Shown here: positions 25,013 to 33,564 of the stretch, in pieces
How the letters are laid out: the number at the start of each line of letters is the position of its first letter
How positions within the stretch are numbered: position 1 is the first letter of the stretch
DNA from: Gp6-AA40 sp035649635
Lineage (GTDB): Bacteria > Acidobacteriota > Vicinamibacteria > Vicinamibacterales > UBA2999
Assembly (NCBI GenBank): GCA_035649635.1
Contig: DASRJE010000154.1
Location: 39,225 to 103,224 of the forward strand
Length of the DNA: 64,000 nt
Reading direction: 5' to 3'
Translations under genes and position numbers: made by a program
The notes under the pieces: generated by a model
Told to the model about the DNA's origin: nothing
Databases searched by the model: none
The model's input: only the letters and a program-made list of their open reading frames with translations

Positions 25013-26284
25013 TCAGCGGGGCGGGCGCGTCGGGTACTTCGTTGGTGCTTGCAGTGTGGCCGACGGCTCGATCCGCAGAACGCCGCCGTTCTGATCGTGA
25101 TCGACCAACACGTAGAGCAGCTCGTCGGGTCCCTGGCGGACATCGCGGATGCGCATACGCAACGGAACCAGCAGCGACTCGCGACGAAGCTCCTCCAGCT
25201 TGTCGTTGACGAGGATCCGATCGAGATGGCCCGTTCCCGGGATCTCGCCAGTCCGCTGTCCTCCCACGAAGACATCGCCCTTCCATTTCGGCAGCTTGCT
25301 GCCGGTATAGAACGTCATGCCGGAGAGGGAGATGGACGGCATCCAGTACACGACCGGCGATTCGAAACCTTCCTTCGAGAACGTCGGTGATTGCCACGGT
25401 CCAGGGTAGCTCCGGCCGAGGCTCACCAGCGGCCATCCGTAATTGGCACCCGGCTTCAGGATATTGATCTCGTCGCCGCCGTTGGGTCCCATTTCGTTCT
25501 GCCACATTTCGCCGCTGGCTGGATTGACCGCGAGTCCCAGCGAGTTGCGGTGTCCGAACGTGTAGACCTCCGGTTTATGTCCGGCACGCCCGCTGAACGG
25601 ATTGTCCGCTGGTGCCGTGCCGTCGTCATTGAGCCGAAGTACCTTGCCGGCATAGGTGCTCGGATCCTGCGAGCTGCTGCCGTTTCCGCCGCTTGGCGTT
25701 GTCATATAGAGCTTGCCATCACGGCCCCAGGCGAGCCGCGACGGGCCTGCGACACCGGGCCCGCAACTGAAGATGTCCTTGAGCTCTGAGATTGCCGATC
25801 CATCGAAGCGCCCACGGGCGAGGGTCAACGCCGCACGTTTCTCGTCGATCGGCTTCAGGTACGTGAAGTAGACGAATCGATTGGTCGCGAACTGTGGGTG
25901 CGGCAAGACTTCCATCAGCCCGGAGCGGCCTTGAACACGCACTGTCGGGACACCCGGAATGGGCTTCGGATCGAGCACGCCATTCCGAATGATTCGGAGT
26001 CGCCCTTCTTTTTCCGTTACCAGCATGCTGGCATCGGGAAGGAATGCCAGGCTCCACGGATTCGCCAACCGCGCGACTGGAACGACGCGGATGCGCATGA
26101 CTTCGGCGGTATCGAACTCGACAGGCTCGGCTGGTATTGGCAGCGGCTCGAAGCCGGCGGGGGCGACTGGTATACCGCCGTCGAAAGGAACCGTTTGCTG
26201 CGCCGTTACGAGTTGGACGGCGAGGAACGCAGTGGCCATGCCGAGACCCAGGCAAACGCTGTGACGCAACTGTAAGAGCAGCAT
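25013..26284 (-). CDS. secreted PQQ-dependent sugar dehydrogenase family protein
   Basis: 423 residues from the ATG at 26284, with GAGGTGAT upstream; the frame beyond is non-coding. Residues 1-28 are a signal peptide. The glucose/sorbosone dehydrogenase propeller is shown by LANPWSLAFLPDASMLVTEKEGRLRII, SGLMEVLPHPQF (catalytic His region), STYAGKVLRLNDDGT, FGHRNSLGLAVNPASGEMWQNEMGPNGGDEINILKPGANYGWP and the closing RIRDVRQGPDELLYVLVD. Soluble aldose sugar dehydrogenases of this type oxidise sugars in the periplasm with PQQ. No pqq biosynthesis gene is in the window. It lies 41 bases downstream of the secreted protein gene at 26326 and is probably co-transcribed. Confidence 0.87.
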   Translation of the reverse strand: MLLLQLRHSVCLGLGMATAFLAVQLVTAQQTVPFDGGIPVAPAGFEPLPIPAEPVEFDTAEVMRIRVVPVARLANPWSLAFLPDASMLVTEKEGRLRIIRNGVLDPKPIPGVPTVRVQGRSGLMEVLPHPQFATNRFVYFTYLKPIDEKRAALTLARGRFDGSAISELKDIFSCGPGVAGPSRLAWGRDGKLYMTTPSGGNGSSSQDPSTYAGKVLRLNDDGTAPADNPFSGRAGHKPEVYTFGHRNSLGLAVNPASGEMWQNEMGPNGGDEINILKPGANYGWPLVSLGRSYPGPWQSPTFSKEGFESPVVYWMPSISLSGMTFYTGSKLPKWKGDVFVGGQRTGEIPGTGHLDRILVNDKLEELRRESLLVPLRMRIRDVRQGPDELLYVLVDHDQNGGVLRIEPSATLQAPTKYPTRPPR

Positions 26285-26325
26285 GATCGGATCACCTCGA
26301 GAGCAGCCGTAGTATACGCGGCGAT

Positions 26326-27336
26326 CTATTTTTCGCCAGCCGTCCGCTCGAGGTGACGCGAGGCGGAGAGCATGTTGGCCATCCCGTAATTGCCCTCGTG
26401 GCAGGCGTACTCGAAGACGCCGGCATCGGCGGGTCGTGATTTCAGATCGAGTGCGGCGGTCCAGGGCGCGGTCCACGTCGCAGGGTCGACGAAGGTGACC
26501 TGGTATCGAATCGAGTCGCGACCTGTCCGTGTGAACCGCTCGATCAGCCGGAGGCCGGTGGTTGCCCCTCGTGAGTTCGCCTTCAGGTTGCTCGATTCGA
26601 CAACCAGCGTCGCGCCGTCCCAATGGCCGCGGGCGTCACCCATGTACATCCGAATGGCCGGTGCCAACGGCGGAGCAGTGGTATCGATAGGAATAATGCG
26701 CGCATCGTGAATCAGCTCGTATGCGATGGCGACGAACCCCGGGCTCTGAGTGAGTCGCATGTTCGCGTTGTAGACCGCCGGAAACATCGCATCCGGAAAC
26801 CCGCCGCCATGCACGATGCAGCGGACGCCGAGACTGTAGTCGACGTACGAGTCGCACGGCTCGCCGCGCTGCAGGCTGCCGCACCGCTGCACCGGGAGCG
26901 GCCTGGCCTGCGGGGTTCGCGCAGGCAGACGTCCATCGGGCGGATCGATGATGAGAGACGTTCGCCTCGACGTGGTGTTGTACTCGCGCCAATGCGGAAT
27001 CGGCGCATTCGGCGCATCCACCTTGCCCGAGAGAACATCGACTGGCGCCAGATCGCGTTCGTCGCGGATGCGGACCTCTTCGATCCGCTTGGCATACTCC
27101 TCGTCGGTCAAGACCGGCCGCGTGCCGAATTGCGCCGGTCGTTCGAGCGGAACACCATATTCCCCTTCACTCGTCCACTCGCCCTGTAAATCAGGATCGC
27201 CCCACGCGGTGCGTTCATTCCACGTTCGTTCACGGCCGGTCTGAGTCCCGGCCGCGCGGCTCTGCGCCTCAGGATGGACAGATGCCACGAACGCGAGGAG
27301 GGCGGCGGCGATAGAGAAGGTGACTCGCGCTTTCAT
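26326..27336 (-). CDS. secreted protein of the 'DLxGxW' family, unknown function
   Basis: 336 residues with a signal peptide (about 1-25). After it comes TAWGDPDLQGEWTSEGEYGVPLERP, a pattern shared with three other genes in this window (35216, 37095 and 38033). The central part carries RCGSLQRGEPCDSYVDYSLGVRCIVHGG, and the later part has GHWDGATLVVESSNLKANSRG and LIERFTRTGRDSIRYQVTFVDPATWTAPWTA. This arrangement is common in secreted acidobacterial proteins of unknown role. It probably forms a two-gene unit with the sugar dehydrogenase downstream. No catalytic motif can be named. Confidence 0.75.
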   Translation of the reverse strand: MKARVTFSIAAALLAFVASVHPEAQSRAAGTQTGRERTWNERTAWGDPDLQGEWTSEGEYGVPLERPAQFGTRPVLTDEEYAKRIEEVRIRDERDLAPVDVLSGKVDAPNAPIPHWREYNTTSRRTSLIIDPPDGRLPARTPQARPLPVQRCGSLQRGEPCDSYVDYSLGVRCIVHGGGFPDAMFPAVYNANMRLTQSPGFVAIAYELIHDARIIPIDTTAPPLAPAIRMYMGDARGHWDGATLVVESSNLKANSRGATTGLRLIERFTRTGRDSIRYQVTFVDPATWTAPWTAALDLKSRPADAGVFEYACHEGNYGMANMLSASRHLERTAGEK

Positions 27337-27429
27337 CGATAACGATTCTAAAGCTCAATGCCAGCGCCGGCTTCATGAGTTGCTGTGTATTGACTAAATT
27401 TTGAGCGCGGACGACACTCCGGCGTGCCT

Positions 27430-28788
27430 ATGACACGACTTGCCCTCGCATGCACGGTCGCTCTTCTCATATACGCACTTGCGCCGATTCGGGCGCAGTC
27501 GGTCTATCCCACAGGTACGACGATCTACGAGCCAGATCGCTCGTGGAATGGATACACCGTGTTGTCGCCACTGCAGACGCCGGCGGTGCTCGTGATCGAC
27601 ATGAACGGCAACGTCGTCAAACGCTGGGAGGGCCTCAACAACTCCGCCGGCGGTCCGGCGCGCGTGCTGCCGGGCGGCTTCGTCATCTCCGCGAGCGGCG
27701 CGCGTCCGCCGAACCAGGAATCGCTGGAGCTGGTCCAGCAGGATTTCGACGGGAAGGTTATGTGGCAGTTCTCGCGGAACGAGCAAATCAAGACGCGCGA
27801 GGGCGGCACGATCTGGTCGGCGCGCCAGCATCACGATTGGCAACGAGAGAGTTTTCCGGCGGGCTATTTCGCGCCGGAGAGCATGCCGGCCATCGAAGGC
27901 GGCAGCACACTGATCCTGACCCATACGAACCGCACACAACCGAAGGTCGCCGATGTGATGCTCGAAGACGATCGCCTCATCGAAGTGTCGTGGAAGGGCG
28001 AGGTCACCTGGGAGTGGGTCGCAAGCGACCATATCGACGAGTTGGGTTTCGCGCCGGATGCGCGGAAGGCCATAAAGGCGGCACAAAGCTTCAACAAGGC
28101 GCGCGGCAGCTTCGACTGGCTGCACATCAACTCGGCGCACTACGTTGGACCCAATCGGTGGTTCGACCAGGGCGACATGCGTTTCACGCCAAACAACGTG
28201 ATCATCAGCAGCAGGGAAGCCAGCCTGCTCGCAATCGTCGGTCGCGACGGTAAGATCGTCTGGCGGCTGGGTCCCGACTTCAGCGAATCCCCGGAGCTTC
28301 GCGCCATTCGTCAGATCATTGGCCAGCATCATGCCCACTTCATCCCGAAAGGGCTGCCGGGGGCAGGGAACCTGCTGGTATTCGACAACGGCGGCTCGAG
28401 CGGCTATGGCTTCGCCAATCCAATCGCACCGAATGGCGTCGGCGCGTTTGCGCGCGCGACGTCGCGGGTGCTGGAGATCAACCCCCTCACGCTCGAACTA
28501 GTCTGGTCCTACACGAACCCCAGGTTCTTCAGCACCAACATCAGCGGCGCGCAACGGCTGCCGAACGGCAACACGCTGATCACCGCTGGCGCTGGCGGGC
28601 GTATGTTCGAAGTCACGAAAGAAGGCGCGATCGTCTGGGAGTACATGTATCCGCTGTTCGGCGGGGCCAATGCATCGAACGCCGTCTACCGCGCCTATCG
28701 CATCCCGTACGCGTGGATTCCGCAGATTGCTCTGCCGACAGAACGGCGCGTCGCGCCGCCAGCCCTGGGCGATTTCAGAGTGCCTTGA
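27430..28788 (+). CDS. arylsulfotransferase-like (ASST family) secreted propeller
   Basis: 452 residues from the ATG at 27430; a GTG two codons earlier is also possible. Residues 1-23 are a signal peptide. The body matches the ASST family beta-propeller: GNVVKRWEGL, QQDFDGKVMWQFSRNE, ARQHHDWQRESFP, EVSWKGEVTWEWVASDHIDELGF, DWLHINSAHYVG, QHHAHFIPKGLPGAGNLLVFDNGG and ARATSRVLEINPLTLELVWSY. Classical members transfer sulfate between phenols using an active-site His; many soil homologues are unassigned. It is immediately followed by the kinase-propeller gene at 28804 (15 bases), suggesting one transcript. Confidence 0.8.
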   Translation: MTRLALACTVALLIYALAPIRAQSVYPTGTTIYEPDRSWNGYTVLSPLQTPAVLVIDMNGNVVKRWEGLNNSAGGPARVLPGGFVISASGARPPNQESLELVQQDFDGKVMWQFSRNEQIKTREGGTIWSARQHHDWQRESFPAGYFAPESMPAIEGGSTLILTHTNRTQPKVADVMLEDDRLIEVSWKGEVTWEWVASDHIDELGFAPDARKAIKAAQSFNKARGSFDWLHINSAHYVGPNRWFDQGDMRFTPNNVIISSREASLLAIVGRDGKIVWRLGPDFSESPELRAIRQIIGQHHAHFIPKGLPGAGNLLVFDNGGSSGYGFANPIAPNGVGAFARATSRVLEINPLTLELVWSYTNPRFFSTNISGAQRLPNGNTLITAGAGGRMFEVTKEGAIVWEYMYPLFGGANASNAVYRAYRIPYAWIPQIALPTERRVAPPALGDFRVP

Positions 28789-28803
28789 GGAGTAAGGACC
28801 GGG

Positions 28804-31458
28804 ATGATTGGTCAAACGGTCGGCAGCTATCGCATCACAGCCCGGCTCGGAGCGGGTGGAATGGGGGAGGTGTACCGCGCGACCGATACCCGGCTTGGCC
28901 GCGATGTGGCACTGAAGTTCTCCGCGGAGCAATTCAGCGAGCGATTCGAGCGCGAAGCGCGGGCCGTCGCGGCGCTCAACCATCCCAACATCTGCACGCT
29001 GTACGACGTGGCTTCCAATTACCTCGTCATGGAGCTGGTCGAAGGAATCACTCTCGCCGAGCGGATTGGCGAAGGCGCCGTTCCGCTCGATGAAGCGCTC
29101 GCCATTGCGCGGCAGATCGCAGCGGCGCTTGAAGAGGCTCATGAGAAGGGCATCACCCATCGCGACCTGAAGCCGGGCAACATCAAGATCAAGCCAGACG
29201 GCACAGTCAAGGTACTGGACTTCGGGCTCGCCAAGTTCGTCGAGAATGCGCCAACGGGTGGCGCACCGACTCTCGCGAGTTCCCGACCGCACGACCCGGT
29301 CCATCAGTTGACGATGTCGCCGACGATTACGTCCCCGGCGGCGATGACTTATGCCGGCGTCATTCTCGGCACGGCCGCGTACATGGCACCCGAGCAGGCC
29401 AAAGGAAAGCCTGTGGACAAGCGGGCGGACATTTGGGCGTTCGGCGTCGTTCTCTATGAAATGGTGACTGGGAGAAGACCGTTCCAGGGCAGCGATGTTG
29501 GCGATGTCCTCGCATCGGTGATCAAAGAAGAGCCGAACTGGACTGGCGTCCCGATGTCTGTACGCCCTGTGATACGGCGTTGCCTTGAAAAGGAACCCAA
29601 GAAACGTTTGCGTGACATCAGCGGGGTCGAGCTGCTGCTCGATGCCGGAACGATCGCGGACCCAGTCAAGCGACAGCGACTCGTGCCCGCTGTCTCGTGG
29701 GCTGTTGCAGGTGCGCTGATCACGGCCGTTGGCTTCACCGTCTGGCAGTCGTGGCCGAAGCCGTCGGTCGTTCGCCCCCTGGTCCGCCTCGACGTAAACC
29801 TCGGACAGGATGTGAGCCTCGAGTCGTTACGAGGCGCTGACGTGATCATTTCGCCTGACGGCGAACGACTCGTTTTCGTGTCACAGGGTCGCCTCTGGAC
29901 GCGGCGATTGGACCAGGCGGACGCATCACCGCTCGCTGGCAGCGAGGCAGGGTACGCACCGTTCTTCTCGCCTGACGGTGAATCGATCGCGTACTTCAAT
30001 CGTGGAAAACTAAGGACGGTTTCGATGGCTGGCGGGGCATCCACCGCGCTGGCCGATGCGACTGGATTCGGGGGTAGCTGGGGCACCGACGGTTACATCG
30101 TCGCCTCGCTCGACGGCCGGGTGCTCTCGCGCATTCCGGAAGCCGGCGGAACTGCGATGGCACTCACCGAACTTGCTGACGACGAAATCGGACACCGCTG
30201 GCCCCACGTGCTGCCTGGTGGGCAGGCGATTCTTTTCACAGCCCAACGCAACGGCGCCGATCAAATTAAGGTGCTCTCGCTCGCCGATCGCCGAACGAAA
30301 GTTCTTCAGAACGAAGGCCGATTCGGGCGCTACGTCGCGAGTGCCGATGGGACGGGTTACGTCATATTCGAGAACGCAGGCAGGCTCTATGGCGTGCGAT
30401 TCGATGCGCAGCGTTTGGAAGTAATTGGGACCGCGGCACCGGTAGTCGAGGGTGTCGGAAGCGGCCAGGTCGGATCGGGCTCGGTGCAGTTCGATGTCTC
30501 ATTGAATGGCACGTTGGTATACCGAACCCGGACGCAAGCTCAATTCGTTTCTTTCAATTGGATTGACGCGTCAGGCAACGTGCAGTCGCTTCCCCTCAAG
30601 CCCGGCACGTACGTTCACCCGCGACTGTCGCCCGATGGTGAACGCATCGCGCTGACCGTCACGTCACCGACCAGTCAGGACATTGCCGTCTACGACGTGC
30701 GCCGGAACGTCTTGCTACCCTTGACGTTTGGCGGAGCGAATCAATTTCCGGTCTGGACCACTGATGGCCGCTTTATCGTCTTTTCCAGGGGCCAGAGCCT
30801 CGGCGGAATGGCATGGACTCGCGCTGATGGGGCGAGCCAACCGCAGGTACTCACAGAAAGCAGGAACGGGCAGTTTCCCTGGTCGTTCTCGCCGGATGGC
30901 AAACATCTCGCGTTTGCGGAGTTTGGGCAAGGCAGCGGCGACATCTGGACTGTCCCCGTGAAGTTCGACGGCACGGGATTGAAAGCCGGCAAACCAGAAC
31001 CATTCTTGCGGACAGCTACGAACGAACTGTATCCGGCATTCTCTCCGGATGGCCGGTGGATGGCCTATCGATCGTTTGAATCAGGTGCGAGTGAGATCTA
31101 CGTGCGAGCGTTCCCAGACACTGGTGGAAAATGGCCGATATCAATGGGCGGAGGTGTCGTTCCTATATGGTCGCCGGTCGGAAACGAACTCTTCTATCGC
31201 AACGAAGACCATCAGATCATGCGGGTGCCGTATCGGGCGAACGCCGACGCGTTCACATTCGAGCCGCCGCGCCTCTGGACCAAGGTGGTTTTGGCGGACA
31301 CCACCACTCAGCGCAATCTCGACATCTCACCTGACGGCAAGCGCTTCGTCGCGCTGCTCCCGGCGGATCTGCCCGAGGCGCAAACGCATCGCAATCACGT
31401 CGTCTTCCTGCAGAACTTTGGCGACGAATTGCGCAGGCGTCTGGGAGCGGGGAAGTGA
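28804..31458 (+). CDS. Ser/Thr protein kinase fused to a TolB/PD40-type propeller
   Basis: 884 residues. The kinase domain is at about 9-275, with the glycine loop GAGGMGEV (15-22), lysine K38, HRDLKPGN (119-126) and DFG (139-141), all intact. A single transmembrane helix follows at about 300-317 (VSWAVAGALITAVGFTVW). The C-terminal 550 residues form PD40/WD40-like blades with repeated phrases such as ISPDGERLVFVS, FSPDGESIAYFNRGKLR, LSPDGERIALTV and FSPDGRWMAYRSFESGASEIYVRAFP. This protein type is expanded in Acidobacteriota and is thought to sense extracytoplasmic signals through the propeller. The ligand is unknown. Confidence 0.9.
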   Translation: MIGQTVGSYRITARLGAGGMGEVYRATDTRLGRDVALKFSAEQFSERFEREARAVAALNHPNICTLYDVASNYLVMELVEGITLAERIGEGAVPLDEALAIARQIAAALEEAHEKGITHRDLKPGNIKIKPDGTVKVLDFGLAKFVENAPTGGAPTLASSRPHDPVHQLTMSPTITSPAAMTYAGVILGTAAYMAPEQAKGKPVDKRADIWAFGVVLYEMVTGRRPFQGSDVGDVLASVIKEEPNWTGVPMSVRPVIRRCLEKEPKKRLRDISGVELLLDAGTIADPVKRQRLVPAVSWAVAGALITAVGFTVWQSWPKPSVVRPLVRLDVNLGQDVSLESLRGADVIISPDGERLVFVSQGRLWTRRLDQADASPLAGSEAGYAPFFSPDGESIAYFNRGKLRTVSMAGGASTALADATGFGGSWGTDGYIVASLDGRVLSRIPEAGGTAMALTELADDEIGHRWPHVLPGGQAILFTAQRNGADQIKVLSLADRRTKVLQNEGRFGRYVASADGTGYVIFENAGRLYGVRFDAQRLEVIGTAAPVVEGVGSGQVGSGSVQFDVSLNGTLVYRTRTQAQFVSFNWIDASGNVQSLPLKPGTYVHPRLSPDGERIALTVTSPTSQDIAVYDVRRNVLLPLTFGGANQFPVWTTDGRFIVFSRGQSLGGMAWTRADGASQPQVLTESRNGQFPWSFSPDGKHLAFAEFGQGSGDIWTVPVKFDGTGLKAGKPEPFLRTATNELYPAFSPDGRWMAYRSFESGASEIYVRAFPDTGGKWPISMGGGVVPIWSPVGNELFYRNEDHQIMRVPYRANADAFTFEPPRLWTKVVLADTTTQRNLDISPDGKRFVALLPADLPEAQTHRNHVVFLQNFGDELRRRLGAGK

Positions 31459-31493
31459 ACAGCGGGCAACCCGTTCAAAGTAAATGGAGCAGG

Positions 31494-32300
31494 CTAGCGA
31501 ATCGGTCCGATCATCACGATCTCGCCGCTCTGTGCGGGAGACTGTTCTCGAACCCACGTGAACCGCATGACGTTCGCGTTACCAGATCCTGAGATCTTTC
31601 CCGTCATCACGTTGCGTTGGATACCCTGGCGGCCAGCGTCTGGCGGGGTGTCGATGTGGTTGATGTAGAACGTGATCGTGTCGCCGTCGATGCGGCCTTC
31701 GTCGATCATTGCGACGACTGACGGCGTGCACGGTCCGCACACCAGGCCCCAGACCCTGTTGTCTCTGACCTTCAGGATCCAATTCTGCTGCGCCGTGCGT
31801 CCGACCGACACCCAGCGTCCCTCGATGGACGAGGTCGACGTCGAGGTCGCTGACCGTGAGCTTGCCGGTGCCGGCGATAAAGGTTCAGGAGCCAACTCGA
31901 AGTTCTCCACCACGCGCTTGAGCGACACGGACGCGGAGGCCGCGTTGGGATCTGCCTCCGGCCGTGCAGACAGCTTCAGCTGGTTGCGCCCCGTCGACGC
32001 ATCCACTTTCTCGCGATAGGGTCCGTAGCGCTGAAACGCCGGTCCGCTGACGTCGTAGCGAATATAGAAGACGGCCTTGTCGTCGCCGACGATGCGGCCG
32101 TCCTCGATCCTGAACACACGCGCGGGATCGTCGCAGGGTCCGCAGACGATGCCGGTGACGCGATCCCCCGATACCTTGAAGATGTAGATTCGTGCGTCAG
32201 GCCCATCGCCAGCCGTCCACGTCCCCGACAAGAGATCGGCGGCCTGAAGGTGAGATGCCCAGCACACGACGCACGTGACGCAGACTGCGATGAACTTCAT
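31494..32300 (-). CDS. secreted protein with two copies of a CGPC-containing domain
   Basis: 268 residues with a signal peptide (about 1-20). Two related units follow. The first (about 25-115) reads LSGTWTAGDGPDARIYIFKVSGDRVTGIVCGPCDDP...IEDGRIVGDDKAVFYIRYD. The second (about 165-260) reads IEGRWVSVGRTAQQNWILKVRDNRVWGLVCGPC...IDEGRIDGDTITFYINHID. Both share the order xGxW, V..CGPC, EGRI.GD, FYI. A serine/threonine-rich linker (SPAPASSRSATSTSTSS) joins them. The CGPC motif is also the active site of thioredoxins, but the surrounding fold does not look like one. It is convergent with the kinase gene. Function is unknown. Confidence 0.75.
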   Translation of the reverse strand: MKFIAVCVTCVVCWASHLQAADLLSGTWTAGDGPDARIYIFKVSGDRVTGIVCGPCDDPARVFRIEDGRIVGDDKAVFYIRYDVSGPAFQRYGPYREKVDASTGRNQLKLSARPEADPNAASASVSLKRVVENFELAPEPLSPAPASSRSATSTSTSSIEGRWVSVGRTAQQNWILKVRDNRVWGLVCGPCTPSVVAMIDEGRIDGDTITFYINHIDTPPDAGRQGIQRNVMTGKISGSGNANVMRFTWVREQSPAQSGEIVMIGPIR

Positions 32301-32366
32301 GACTGGCGGCCTTGAAGTATACGCCTGGTCACGAAAGTTGCCGCCTCTCGTGGGTACACTAAGTCC

Positions 32367-32636
32367 GTGGACTCAACCGCATTCGAACAGCAACTGCGTC
32401 GCGAAGGTTTTCGGCACGTGTATGTCTGGCAAGATGGCGCCAACGCCTTCTATTCCGACCACACCCATCCGGTCGACACGGCGCACATCATCCTCGACGG
32501 CGAGATGACGCTCATGTGCGGCGGCTCTACGAAGACCTACAAGGCGGGGGAGCGTCCACCGGACGTTCCTGCTGGCGCTGTTCACTCAGCCCGGATGGGG
32601 TCGAGCGGCTGCCGCTACCTGATTGGAGAGAAGTAG
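32367..32636 (+). CDS. small cupin-domain protein
   Basis: 89 residues from a GTG at 32367. It is a single cupin barrel with HTHPVDTAHIILDGEMTLMCGG (first metal-binding motif) and GERPPDVPAGAVHSARMGSSGCRYLIGEK (second motif with a His). Small cupins of this size bind a metal or a small ligand, or act as sensors; no partner is evident. TACACT at 32355-32360 could be a -10 box, leaving a very short leader. It is divergent from the CGPC protein and convergent with the TauD gene. Confidence 0.75.
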   Translation: MDSTAFEQQLRREGFRHVYVWQDGANAFYSDHTHPVDTAHIILDGEMTLMCGGSTKTYKAGERPPDVPAGAVHSARMGSSGCRYLIGEK

Positions 32637-32643
32637 CACCCGT

Positions 32644-33504
32644 TCATCGGGGCCGATCTCCTTTGATCGTCACGCGCCGCCCCTTGCGCTCGTTCGGCCA
32701 GTAGTCCCAGATGGCGCGGTGCATTACACACCGGTTGTCCCAGAACGCCACGTCGTTGCGTTCCCAGCGGAACCGGATCTGGAAATCGACCTGCTCGCAG
32801 TGATCGAACAGCAGGTCGAGCACGGCGCGGCTTTCCGTCTCGCTCAGCTCGTTGATCCGCGTCGTGAATGTGCGGTTGACGAAAACCGCTTTCCGCCCGG
32901 TTTCCGGATGCGTCCGAATGACGGGGTGGTTTGCCTGCGGATACGTTCTGCCCGCGTCGTCCACGCCGCGATCCGAGTACCGGCCGCGGTAGACATGCTC
33001 GGACTCGTGCCTCGCCGTCAACCCGTCGAGCATCTGCTTCATCGGTGCGGAGAGCGCATTGTACGCGGCGTCCATGTTCGCGAAAAGCGTGTCGCCGCCG
33101 ATCTCCGGGAGGACGTGGATCTGCAGCATCGTGCCGAGCGGTGGCACTTCGTCACAGGACACGTCGGAATGCCAGAATTCACCGTTGGCCACCTTCGACT
33201 CGCGATGGGCATGAATGACGAAGACCTCGGGATGACCCGGCATCTGGGGCGCGGCCGGATGCAGGTGGAGCTCGCCGAACATCCTCCCGATCGCCACGTG
33301 CACGGAGGGCTGAATCTCTGACTGCTCCTTGAAGAAGAGCACGCCGTACTGGAGAAACGCGGCGCGCACCTGCTGACAGGTCTCCGCGTCGAGGCCGTCT
33401 GCCAGCTCGATCCCGCGCACCTCCGCGCCTAATGCGGGCGCGAACGGCGCGACTTGGACCTTCCGGCCGGCCGTTGCTTGGGGTGTATCGGGCGCTCGCA
33501 CCAC
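32644..33504 (-). CDS. TauD/TfdA family alpha-ketoglutarate-dependent dioxygenase
   Basis: 286 residues from the GTG at 33504, chosen because AAGGAG lies 8 bases upstream and the frame further up is non-homologous. The HxD...H iron facial triad is visible as EFWHSDVSC (His and Asp) and CVMHRAIWDYW (distal His), and the 2-oxoglutarate arginine is in the closing KGRRVTIKGD. Other family words are GVLFFKEQ, GGDTLFANMDAAYNAL and HPVIRTHPETGRKAVFVN. Members hydroxylate taurine, alkyl sulfates, aryloxyacetates and other acids, releasing succinate. No sulfonate transporter is nearby, so the substrate is open. Confidence 0.9.
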   Translation of the reverse strand: MVRAPDTPQATAGRKVQVAPFAPALGAEVRGIELADGLDAETCQQVRAAFLQYGVLFFKEQSEIQPSVHVAIGRMFGELHLHPAAPQMPGHPEVFVIHAHRESKVANGEFWHSDVSCDEVPPLGTMLQIHVLPEIGGDTLFANMDAAYNALSAPMKQMLDGLTARHESEHVYRGRYSDRGVDDAGRTYPQANHPVIRTHPETGRKAVFVNRTFTTRINELSETESRAVLDLLFDHCEQVDFQIRFRWERNDVAFWDNRCVMHRAIWDYWPNERKGRRVTIKGDRPR

Positions 33505-33564
33505 CGTGTCTTCTCCTTCGATCGTCCCGATATCTTTGCACGATGTTAGACTGCGGCGCGATCC

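Noticed and set aside
27394..28338. Minus-strand open frame of 314 codons
   Set aside because: Antisense to the arylsulfotransferase-like gene and without domain signals.
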